Positions 1-6,330 of a DNA stretch of 10,092 nucleotides are shown here, piece after piece; position 1 is the stretch's first letter, and every line of letters begins with the position of its first letter. Under the pieces are notes generated by a model. That model did no database searches. It saw only the letters and a list, made by a program, of their open reading frames with translations, and had not been told where the DNA came from. The translations under genes and the position numbers were made by a program. Location of the stretch: assembly GCA_021648045.1 (NCBI GenBank), contig JAKITM010000084.1, forward strand, positions 1 to 10,092. Reading direction: 5' to 3'. The stretch is from Lysobacterales bacterium (lineage in GTDB: Bacteria > Pseudomonadota > Gammaproteobacteria > Xanthomonadales > SZUA-36).

Positions 1-1233
1 CCAGATCAAACAATCGGGCTTGAAATCGAGATTCAAAGCACTGAAGTCAGCTTCTGTAGCCATTCGTTGCAAGGAAAATTCCGGGTCAAGCTTGCGCACC
101 AGTCGCTGAGAAATCACGCCCAGCAGCGAAGATGACAACAAAAACGGCTCAATACCCATATCATGTAATCGAGTCATCGCCCCAATAGCACTATTGGTAT
201 GCAATGTGGATAACACCAAATGACCGGTAAGGCTGGCCTGCACGGCAATTTTAGCCGTTTCTAAATCGCGAATTTCACCGACCATCACCACATCAGGATC
301 CTGACGCAGAATCGCACGCAGGCCACGGGCAAAGCTCATTTCCACTTTAGAATTAACTTGAGTTTGACCAATACCATCAATGTAATATTCAATCGGGTCT
401 TCTACCGTCATGATATTGCGGCTTTGGTCATTCAGCCGTGCCAACGCCGCATAAAGCGTGGTTGTTTTACCGCTACCGGTGGGACCTGTGACCAATAAAA
501 TACCGTGCGCGCGGTGAATCATTGAATCAACCGCATCCATATGTGGCTGACGCATACCCAGCTGCGCCAAATCCAATCGACCTGCCTGTTTATCCAGCAA
601 GCGTAATACTACCCTTTCACCATGGCCTGAAGGCAATGTGGAAACTCGGATGTCCACCGGTCGGCCGGCAACTTTCAGCGATATTCTGCCATCTTGGGGT
701 AAGCGCTTTTCGGCAATATCCAAGCGCGACATCACCTTTATTCGAGAAACCAGCAACGGGGCAAGCTGGCGAGGTGGATTCATTACTTCATTGAGCATTC
801 CATCAACCCGCAAGCGGATAGACAAACGATTTTCAAACGGTTCGATATGAATATCAGAAGCGCCTTCTTTAACAGCTTGGGTTAACAGTGCATTTATCAA
901 ACGGATAATCGGCGCATCATCCTGGCTTTCCAGCAGGTCTTCAACCTGGGGCAGTTCATCTACCAATTTGTCTAGATCTAGATTTTCGCCTACATCGGCG
1001 GCAACCGCACTAGCATCGCCCTGTTGATAGAGGGTTTCTAGTAATTGTTTGTATTCTTCAGCCGGATAAAATTTTAGCTGGATTGGCCGCCCCAGAAAAC
1101 GGCGCATCTCGGTAATGGCCGTTGCTTTTCCAGGCTGCCTAACTGCAACCACTGCAGTGCCACTTTCATCCTCGCTAAGCAGTGTGGCGCCTTGCTGGCG
1201 GGCAAACACATAAGGAGGCCGCAGCAGAGTCAT
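1..1233 (-). CDS. gspE: Type II secretion system ATPase GspE (C-terminus cut by window edge)
   Basis: Cytoplasmic hexameric ATPase that powers pseudopilus assembly in type II secretion. My translation of the minus strand from the ATG at 1233 gives 411 uninterrupted residues; the C-terminus lies beyond position 1. The N-terminal domain covers about 1-110 and contains RPPYVFARQQG, which fits GspE N1E/N2E regions. Then come SDIHIEP (about 125-131), RVDG (about 142-145), Walker A GPTGSGKT (250-257), the Asp box VEDPIE (277-282), Walker B DVVMVGEIRD (314-323), the His box TGHLVLSTLHTN (336-347) and QRLVRKL (376-382). The next residues are DPEF (383-386), where the family normally has CPxC, so the first half of the zinc-binding tetracysteine motif is missing. 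It starts 2 nt after the gspD stop with a GAAGGCGG-like ribosome binding site inside gspD, so the two are probably co-transcribed and translationally coupled. Family assignment is very secure. Confidence 0.96.
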   Translation of the reverse strand, partial: MTLLRPPYVFARQQGATLLSEDESGTAVVAVRQPGKATAITEMRRFLGRPIQLKFYPAEEYKQLLETLYQQGDASAVAADVGENLDLDKLVDELPQVEDLLESQDDAPIIRLINALLTQAVKEGASDIHIEPFENRLSIRLRVDGMLNEVMNPPRQLAPLLVSRIKVMSRLDIAEKRLPQDGRISLKVAGRPVDIRVSTLPSGHGERVVLRLLDKQAGRLDLAQLGMRQPHMDAVDSMIHRAHGILLVTGPTGSGKTTTLYAALARLNDQSRNIMTVEDPIEYYIDGIGQTQVNSKVEMSFARGLRAILRQDPDVVMVGEIRDLETAKIAVQASLTGHLVLSTLHTNSAIGAMTRLHDMGIEPFLLSSSLLGVISQRLVRKLDPEFSLQRMATEADFSALNLDFKPDCLIW

Positions 1234-1235
1234 AA

Positions 1236-3170
1236 TTAGCCGCCTTCAGCGGTATATTCGGGTAACGGCGCCTGCAGGTAGTCGGTTAATTCGGGTAATA
1301 ATGGCATTTGCTCTTCCGGGGTTAAACCATCGGATGTGCGGCGCGATTCAATTTGGCGTGCGCGCATATAATTATACTTTTCGCTGGCAATTCGTTGAAC
1401 ACCATCATCGGTAAGAATGCGCGGGCGAATAAAAATCATCAAGTTGCGTTTAATCGTATTGGTTGTACGGTTTTTGAACAACTCACCGATGATTGGAATT
1501 TTACTTAAACCAGGAACCGCATCTATGGATTCACGTAATTCATCGGTAATCAACCCACCCAGCACCAGAATGGAATTATCTGGCACCAGAACTCGGGTTT
1601 TGAGGGTGCGTTTGTTGGTCACTAAATCGACCGCCCCAACCACTGAAGAAATCGCTGATATTTCCTGAGAAATATCCAGAATTACCGAATCTCCTTCGTT
1701 GATGTGCGGGGTAACAGTGAGCCGAATACCAACTTCAGTACGCTCAATGGTGGTAAATGGATTGACTATTCCGTCTTGATTAGAGGCGCCGGTATTTGAA
1801 TACTGGCCGGTTATAAAGGGCACTTCCTGGCCTACATAAATTTCTGCCTCGGAGTTATCCATACTAACAATCGAGGGGGTGGATAAAACATTGGTATCCG
1901 AATCAGTACTCAGGGCAGTTAACAATGCGCCAATACCGAGTAATTCTTCACCAAGAATACTGATGGTGCCGGAGACATAGCCCAGGTTAAGGCCCGTGCC
2001 CGGGTTAACCCCATTGCCCAGCCCTGAGGCCAGACCGAGGATATTATCGCCACCGGTGCCAAAGTTGGTGCCACCAAAGATACCCTCACCGCCGCCTAGA
2101 TTTTGCATACTTTGCCACTGCACACCCAGTTCCTTCACCAGAGATTCTGAAACTTCGGCAATAATAGCCTCAACTTGAACCTGACGACGCCGAATGTCCA
2201 GCTGCCTAATCACCGGCATAAGCGATTTCACCACTGCAGGTGAGCCGGTAATAATTAATGCATTAGTACCTTCATGGGCCTGGATGATTGCCATTTTCTT
2301 TTCGGATTCACCAGCCCCTGTTGTGACTGTATTTTCGAGCAAAGACACCAATTCGACAGCACTGGCATATTGCAGATAAACCACACTGGAGCTGCCACCC
2401 TCTTCAAGTGGAGTATCAAGATGAGTGACCAACGCGCGGAGCTTCAGACGAGACTCTTTGTCACCGGTTATTAATAGAGTATTGGTACGCGCATCGGCAA
2501 CCACCGGGTTTTCGCTGCCGTACAGTTTTTCCAAAGTTGCCGCCAGGGTTACGGCCGAGGCATGCTGTAAAACAATAACTTCAACACTTTCATCCGCTGA
2601 ACGGTCAATTCGATCCACCAATTTCTGTACCCGGTCTACATTAGCAGCGCGATCTGAAACCAGTAACAGGCGGGCATTATCGTGCGCGACCAACTGGGCG
2701 TTAGGCGGTAATAAAGGCCGCAAAAGAGACAGCAATTCTGAAGGCGGAATATGTTTAACCGCAATCACTCGGGTAACAATTTCATCCGCAAAAGCACGAC
2801 TTTGGTGGCCGCCTTTTTGCATTGCTTTAAGGCTGGGTACAATCTTAATAACATTGCCGTTGTCTACAGCAGCCAATCCGTGGACTTCCAGCACTGAAAG
2901 GAAAGCTGCATAAATGCCGTTTTCATCCATTGGCGCATTGGAAATAACCGTTACTTTGCCAGTAACCGATGGATCCATGATAAATGTTCGGCCGGTAATT
3001 TCTGAAACCGTGGCTACCAGGGTCTGGATTTCAGCATCCTGTAAGTTTAGCGTGTGCTCCTGCGCCTGGGTATTAAGGCTGAACAGGCTGAGGCCGAGAA
3101 ACAGGCTAAAAATACTTAGTTTTAAGCGATTGGTTTTCAGGCGATTGACTTTTAAGCGGTTGATTATCAT
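1236..3170 (-). CDS. gspD: Type II secretion outer-membrane secretin GspD
   Basis: Forms the multimeric outer-membrane channel through which folded exoproteins leave the periplasm. The 644 residues are near the usual family length. Residues 1-36 are a signal peptide: a long basic n-region with three NRLK repeats, a hydrophobic core (about 18-32), and TQA before a likely cut at A36/Q37. The N0 domain follows (HTLNLQDAEIQTLV, about 39-110), then N1-N3 (about 125-335), then the secretin domain. The latter has a Gly-rich stretch, VGQEVPFITG, LVLGGLITD (535-543) and VPGLSKIPIIGELF (552-565). The tail after about 590 is short and Pro/Glu-rich, where a pilotin-binding S-domain would lie; I cannot tell whether it binds one. 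An in-frame TAA lies 10 codons upstream of the ATG and there is no nearby alternative ATG, so the start is fairly safe although no clear Shine-Dalgarno precedes it. It lies 71 bp after gspC and 2 bp before gspE. Confidence 0.97.
   Translation of the reverse strand: MIINRLKVNRLKTNRLKLSIFSLFLGLSLFSLNTQAQEHTLNLQDAEIQTLVATVSEITGRTFIMDPSVTGKVTVISNAPMDENGIYAAFLSVLEVHGLAAVDNGNVIKIVPSLKAMQKGGHQSRAFADEIVTRVIAVKHIPPSELLSLLRPLLPPNAQLVAHDNARLLLVSDRAANVDRVQKLVDRIDRSADESVEVIVLQHASAVTLAATLEKLYGSENPVVADARTNTLLITGDKESRLKLRALVTHLDTPLEEGGSSSVVYLQYASAVELVSLLENTVTTGAGESEKKMAIIQAHEGTNALIITGSPAVVKSLMPVIRQLDIRRRQVQVEAIIAEVSESLVKELGVQWQSMQNLGGGEGIFGGTNFGTGGDNILGLASGLGNGVNPGTGLNLGYVSGTISILGEELLGIGALLTALSTDSDTNVLSTPSIVSMDNSEAEIYVGQEVPFITGQYSNTGASNQDGIVNPFTTIERTEVGIRLTVTPHINEGDSVILDISQEISAISSVVGAVDLVTNKRTLKTRVLVPDNSILVLGGLITDELRESIDAVPGLSKIPIIGELFKNRTTNTIKRNLMIFIRPRILTDDGVQRIASEKYNYMRARQIESRRTSDGLTPEEQMPLLPELTDYLQAPLPEYTAEGG
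3120..3164 (-). repeat. Three tandem 15-bp repeats in the gspD signal-peptide region
   Basis: Three consecutive 15-bp units (3150-3164, 3135-3149 and 3120-3134 in reading order) encode INRLK, VNRLK and TNRLK. The units are nearly identical; differences are mostly at codon ends plus the variable first residue. They lengthen the positively charged n-region of the GspD signal peptide to about 17 residues. In-frame duplication of a 15-bp unit is the simplest explanation. Confidence 0.9.
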
Positions 3171-3241
3171 ATTAACTATTAACCATTTGTTTGATTGTTA
3201 TAAGTTTGCTTTTTCTATTTTACCTAGCCTACAACTCAAAG

Positions 3242-4099
3242 CTATTGCAGCAAAGACTTTAAATCTGGCTGCAGCATCTGTTTTTGCCCGTGCCGTAATA
3301 CCTCAAGGCTAAGACCCTCTCCCTGCATAACTTGGCCAATCAGGCTTTCAACAGCCTGTTCATCGTCCAGTTTAACCCCATTTGCACTGAGGATGATATC
3401 GCCATTTCGCAGACCGAGTTTAACCAACTGGCTGGCATTTCTACCCAAGCTGATACGGTAACCCCCGGACGGCACCTTTACCAGGCCATAACTGCTCGCC
3501 ATAGCCGAAACATTGAGCGCATATTTACTCCGTGCAGAAGGCACTGAACTCGCTCCCAATGGGGTTTTGATGCTGCTGGCAGTGATGGTGTTAGCGCTAG
3601 AGGGTTCAACAGAAAATGGCGCATCTGTTGCTGCTAATTGCTGATCTAGACGCAGGCGCAAGGTTTCATATTGGCCGTCGCGAAACAAAACCACCCGGTC
3701 GTAAAATATTCCACGAACCTCGCCACCACCCGGTAAATCCCTGCCCACACGATAGACAGCTTCCTTACCTTTGCTGTTACGGATAATAGCAAAGCCATCT
3801 TGATCCGTTTCTCCGGAAACAATTCCCCTGAGCAATAAATTAAGACTGGTTTCGGGGGCATCTACATAGTGGCTAACCAATTGTTTTTCTTCAAACACAC
3901 CAAAAAGGTGGCGACCGGACAATGGCACATAAGCTGCCCGCTGAACTGTAGAGGGTGCTTGTGCAACTGCGGCGGGTTTTAATATTGGGTCGGCCGGCAT
4001 CAGGCCAAGCCATAGTAGACGAATCAACATCCAAGCCACCAGCAGCATTAACAGCCAATTTAGTGGTTGATAGATGTTGTTTAGACTAATGCGATCCAT
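3242..4099 (-). CDS. gspC: Type II secretion inner-membrane protein GspC with PDZ domain
   Basis: GspC links the inner-membrane platform to the N0 domain of the secretin GspD. The 285 residues show the usual order: a short cytoplasmic N-terminus, one membrane helix (about 13-34, very rich in Leu and Trp), a Pro/Ala-rich linker, a homology region beginning near YVPLSGRHLFGVF and ending before about 150, a Ser/Thr/Ala-rich linker, and a C-terminal PDZ domain (about 192-285) with LRNGDIILSANG (230-241). It is first in the gspC-D-E run, as in most T2SS operons. No Shine-Dalgarno is visible upstream of the ATG at 4099, but a TATAAT lies 8 bp before it. The PDZ-bearing form distinguishes it from PilP-like or XcpP-type versions with a coiled coil. 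Confidence 0.94.
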   Translation of the reverse strand: MDRISLNNIYQPLNWLLMLLVAWMLIRLLWLGLMPADPILKPAAVAQAPSTVQRAAYVPLSGRHLFGVFEEKQLVSHYVDAPETSLNLLLRGIVSGETDQDGFAIIRNSKGKEAVYRVGRDLPGGGEVRGIFYDRVVLFRDGQYETLRLRLDQQLAATDAPFSVEPSSANTITASSIKTPLGASSVPSARSKYALNVSAMASSYGLVKVPSGGYRISLGRNASQLVKLGLRNGDIILSANGVKLDDEQAVESLIGQVMQGEGLSLEVLRHGQKQMLQPDLKSLLQ

Positions 4100-4107
4100 G
4101 GTCTAGA

Positions 4108-4113
4108 ATTATA
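4108..4113 (-). promoter_or_regulatory. Possible -10 box for the gspC-D-E operon
   Basis: A perfect TATAAT on the minus strand lies 8 bp before the gspC ATG. No good -35 sits 16-18 bp upstream. A second TATAAT lies at 4164-4159, just after the inner hairpin, also without a convincing -35. Use of the first would give an almost leaderless message, which would match the absence of a Shine-Dalgarno. This is sequence inspection only. Confidence 0.25.
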
Positions 4114-4137
4114 CGGTATAAATCAGCAATTCAGAGG

Positions 4138-4199
4138 CCGGAGTCAACATTTGGCTAAATTATAGCGACCAACACAGCTTGCGGTCGCATTGACTCCGG
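4138..4199. repeat. Nested inverted repeat between rhlB and gspC
   Basis: A perfect 10-bp outer inverted repeat (ccggagtcaa at 4138-4147, ttgactccgg at 4190-4199) encloses a perfect 6-bp inner one (gcgacc at 4165-4170, ggtcgc at 4183-4188). It begins 11 bp after the end of rhlB and could act as a 3' stabilising structure or weak terminator for it. On the minus strand no proper T-tract follows the outer arm; on the plus strand the outer arm is followed by attttat, but no plus-strand gene ends here. An operator or small repeat element is equally possible. Confidence 0.6.
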
Positions 4200-4209
4200 A
4201 TTTTATGGC

Positions 4210-5496
4210 TTAGCGCCGTCGAGATTGTCCGTGGGAACGACCACCGCTCCTGCCACGATTTCCGGATTTTCCATGCGGGCGGGGTTTGCGTGGTGGGGCC
4301 GGGGGAATGGTGACCCTGGGTAGATTAGTGGTATCAACCTGATTCATCGGGATTCGATAACCAATCAATTTTTCAATATCCGGCAGGTAAATGGCCGAGT
4401 TCTCACAAGCGAAACTAATTGCATCACCCTTGGCGCCTAAACGAGCAGTCCGCCCTACCCGATGTACATAATCTGCAGCGATCTGCGGCAGGTCAAAATT
4501 AATCACATGGGTTACATCGGGAATATGCAAACCCCGGGCAGCAACATCTGTGGCTGCCAAAATTTTCAACTCGCCATCATGAAACTGGCGTAGCAGGGTT
4601 TGGCGTTTGCGCTGGTGTACTCGCCCGGATATTACCCCAGAACTAAAACCATTGGCGCGCAGGGTGCGATCAACCAAGTCGGCGCCGGAACGAGTATTAC
4701 TGAAGACCATCACATGGGAATCATCTTCCATCTCATTTAGCAGGTGTACCAATAATTGTAATTTTTCCGAATTCGCCGGATAAATAACCGACTGCACAAC
4801 ATTATCTGCAGTGACTTTTTCGCCCTCAATGACTATCATTTCCGGGTCGTTCATGTAGTCGTAAGCCAATTCAGTTACTTTGAAACCGAGAGTTGCTGAG
4901 AACATCAGGCTTTGTCGGCGATCTGGCTTTGGCAATCGGCGTAAAATAAAACGAATATCATCGATAAAACCCAGGTCAAACATGCGGTCTGCTTCATCCA
5001 GCACCATAACCTCAACGCCAGCAAGGGAATAAACTCCCTGTTTGGCGAAATCTATGACCCTGCCCGGCGTGCCTATCAGAATATCAAAACCGGATTGCAG
5101 TGCAGTACGCTGTTTATCATAATCAACCCCGCCATAGGCCAAGCCGAAAGTTAAACCGGTGTGCTTGCCCAAAATGACTGCATCATGGTGAATTTGCAAA
5201 GCCAATTCACGCGTGGGTGCAATCATTAATGCCCGAATTTTATGTGGCTTACCTGCTTCAGATTCCACCGCAGGTGCCGCTAATAGCTTATGAAAAGTCG
5301 CCAGTAAAAAGGCTGCCGTTTTACCGGTTCCTGTTTGTGCCTGCCCAGCTACATCTTTGCCCGCCAGAGCAATAGGTAAAGTACCCGCCTGGATAGGCGT
5401 GCAATACTCAAATCCTGCATCTTTTACACCTGCCAGAATTTCCGGTTGCAGGTCAAGGCTATCAAAACGAACATCAGATAAAGGGTTACTGCTCAT
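4210..5496 (-). CDS. rhlB: ATP-dependent RNA helicase RhlB (DEAD-box)
   Basis: DEAD-box RNA helicase; in E. coli RhlB unwinds structured RNA within the RNase E degradosome. The 428 residues carry all core motifs: Q motif region F11 to Q36 (GFEYCTPIQ), Walker A AQTGTGKT (53-60), PTREL (94-98), GG (122-123), TPGR (143-146), DEAD (167-170), SAT (200-202), ATDVAARGLHIP (315-326) and HRVGRTAR (345-352). The C-terminus (about 393-428) is Pro-, Gly-, Arg- and Lys-rich, as in RhlB tails that bind RNA and protein partners. The phrases GRDVAGQAQTGTGKT-like, YGGxxYDKQ and ARGLHIP are typical of RhlB rather than RhlE or SrmB. It is divergent from trxA-rho, which is the conserved rhlB neighbourhood and supports the specific name. 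The start is the ATG at 5496, preceded by a weak purine-rich stretch. Confidence 0.93.
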   Translation of the reverse strand: MSSNPLSDVRFDSLDLQPEILAGVKDAGFEYCTPIQAGTLPIALAGKDVAGQAQTGTGKTAAFLLATFHKLLAAPAVESEAGKPHKIRALMIAPTRELALQIHHDAVILGKHTGLTFGLAYGGVDYDKQRTALQSGFDILIGTPGRVIDFAKQGVYSLAGVEVMVLDEADRMFDLGFIDDIRFILRRLPKPDRRQSLMFSATLGFKVTELAYDYMNDPEMIVIEGEKVTADNVVQSVIYPANSEKLQLLVHLLNEMEDDSHVMVFSNTRSGADLVDRTLRANGFSSGVISGRVHQRKRQTLLRQFHDGELKILAATDVAARGLHIPDVTHVINFDLPQIAADYVHRVGRTARLGAKGDAISFACENSAIYLPDIEKLIGYRIPMNQVDTTNLPRVTIPPAPPRKPRPHGKSGNRGRSGGRSHGQSRRR

Positions 5497-5748
5497 ATTT
5501 TTCTCATTCTCAGGATCAACCCGACTGCCCCTGGCAACCCGTTTGAATCACATATAATTATTAGATACAGAGAAGTTTTATTAAAAACACTTGATTTTCA
5601 CTTCACTGACCACGATATTAGTAGGTAGAAATTATTACCTGTGGAAAGAAAACTTCCCAACTGCAGGTCAGATTATACTAAACAAACCGGCACTAAATAC
5701 TCAGCGTACACAATACGCCACCGCCCAATGATACAGCAGGAGAACTCT
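5497..5748. promoter_or_regulatory. Divergent rhlB / trxA control region
   Basis: The 252 bp between the two start codons contain no convincing gene. It should hold promoters in both directions. For trxA, candidates are TTGATT (5591-5596) with GATATT (5614-5619) at 17-bp spacing, and a TATACT (5674-5679) with a poor -35. For rhlB, the AT-rich stretch around 5550-5590 is the likely place but I see no clear pair. A rightward GTG-led open frame reaches from 5641 into trxA; it is rejected as coding because the good ribosome binding site lies downstream of it. Confidence 0.35.
5738..5743 (+). promoter_or_regulatory. Ribosome binding site that fixes the trxA GTG start
   Basis: AGGAGA lies 5 nt before the GTG at 5749. 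It decides in favour of that start over the in-frame ATG at 5728, which lies upstream of the Shine-Dalgarno and has none of its own, and over the GTG at 5641. Confidence 0.8.
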
Positions 5749-6075
5749 GTGAGCGAAAATATCAAGAATATTACTGAAAGTGAATTTGATTCTGAAGTCC
5801 TGGGCGCGGATGGCCCGGTACTAGTGGACTACTGGGCGGAATGGTGCGGACCCTGCAAAATGATCGCACCGGTACTGGAAGAACTCGCCACTGACTTTGG
5901 TGACAAGATCACTATTACCAAAGTAGATGTCGATACTAATGCCGCCATTGCCCAAAAATACGGCATCCGTGGCATTCCAACACTGATGATCTTCAAGGAT
6001 GGCGAAGTCCATTCTACCCGCGTTGGTGCGGCTACCAAGGGTCAGTTAAAAGAATTTATTGAAGCCGCAGTCTAG
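5749..6075 (+). CDS. trxA: Thioredoxin 1 (TrxA)
   Basis: Small cytoplasmic dithiol-disulfide oxidoreductase that passes electrons from thioredoxin reductase to ribonucleotide reductase, methionine sulfoxide reductase and other disulfide substrates. From the GTG start the protein has 108 residues, the standard length. It shows VDYWAEWCGPCK with the redox pair Cys33/Cys36, the buried Asp27 equivalent to E. coli Asp26, the KVDVD strand (58-62) and the cis-proline loop GIPT with Pro77. It follows the divergently oriented rhlB and is followed in the same direction by rho, the conserved enterobacterial/pseudomonad order. A hairpin terminator at 6111-6155 suggests that most transcripts end before rho. 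Confidence 0.96.
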   Translation: MSENIKNITESEFDSEVLGADGPVLVDYWAEWCGPCKMIAPVLEELATDFGDKITITKVDVDTNAAIAQKYGIRGIPTLMIFKDGEVHSTRVGAATKGQLKEFIEAAV

Positions 6076-6110
6076 GCTCAATCGATTCTTGACCCACTAT
6101 AAGCTCACCT

Positions 6111-6155
6111 AATATAAGCCTCCGTTAATTACGGGACTTATATTTAATCGGTTTT
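6111..6155 (+). terminator. Probable trxA terminator or attenuator before rho
   Basis: Arms aatataag (6111-6118) and cttatatt (6137-6144) pair perfectly, and inside them ccgt (6122-6125) pairs with acgg (6131-6134). A T-run (6152-6156) begins about 7 nt after the stem. The stem is AT-rich on the outside and the T-run is offset, so termination may be partial and allow some readthrough into rho. Confidence 0.55.
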
Positions 6156-6216
6156 TCTGGACTGTGACCCAACAACTGTGTTAAATTGACTTATCTTCTT
6201 GGCGGACCCGCCGGAT

Positions 6217-6246
6217 TTGTTTCAAAACCATCCAAAAAAATATAAT
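6217..6246 (+). promoter_or_regulatory. Probable rho promoter
   Basis: TTGTTT (6217-6222), an 18-bp spacer and a perfect TATAAT (6241-6246) make a reasonable sigma-70 promoter, predicting a start near 6253 and a leader of about 78 nt. A second perfect TATAAT at 6305-6310, 20 bp before the rho ATG, has only a weak -35. A small GC-rich palindrome (ggcg 6201-6204, cgcc 6209-6212) lies just upstream of the first promoter. Confidence 0.45.
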
Positions 6247-6330
6247 TAAATAAAACAATTTACCCCCAATTGCGCCTGATTTTCAATCGGCCTCAACTTA
6301 AACCTATAATTAACTTAAACAAACAACTTC
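6247..6330 (+). promoter_or_regulatory. C-rich, G-poor rho leader, possible Rho-binding (rut-like) region
   Basis: By direct count this 84-nt stretch has 22 C and 5 G, and the last 40 nt before the rho ATG (6291-6330) contain no G at all. An excess of C over G with little structure is the hallmark of rut sites. In E. coli rho is known to limit its own expression by terminating in its leader. Autoregulation here is therefore a reasonable inference. No Shine-Dalgarno is visible before the ATG. Confidence 0.4.

Noticed and set aside
522..850. Two overlapping plus-strand open frames of 90 and 70 codons opposite gspE
   Set aside because: gspE is continuous on the minus strand through this region with all its motifs, so these are antisense shadows.
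2425..2913. A 162-codon plus-strand open frame opposite gspD
   Set aside because: It lies wholly inside the clearly coding gspD on the other strand, has no recognisable domains or ribosome binding site, and is rich in Ser/Arg/Ala as antisense shadows usually are.
5641..5748. A 36-residue N-terminal extension of thioredoxin from an upstream GTG (or from the ATG at 5728)
   Set aside because: The AGGAGA ribosome binding site directly precedes the GTG at 5749, and thioredoxin from there has exactly the normal length; the extension shows no signal peptide or known domain.
6201..6212. GC-rich palindrome upstream of rho as a terminator
   Set aside because: The stem is only about 4 bp with a tight loop and no T-run follows; at most it is a small operator-like site.
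6076..6330. A leader peptide gene upstream of rho (as rhoL in E. coli)
   Set aside because: No ATG is present on the plus strand before the rho start, and the only GTG-led frames are a few codons long without ribosome binding sites.
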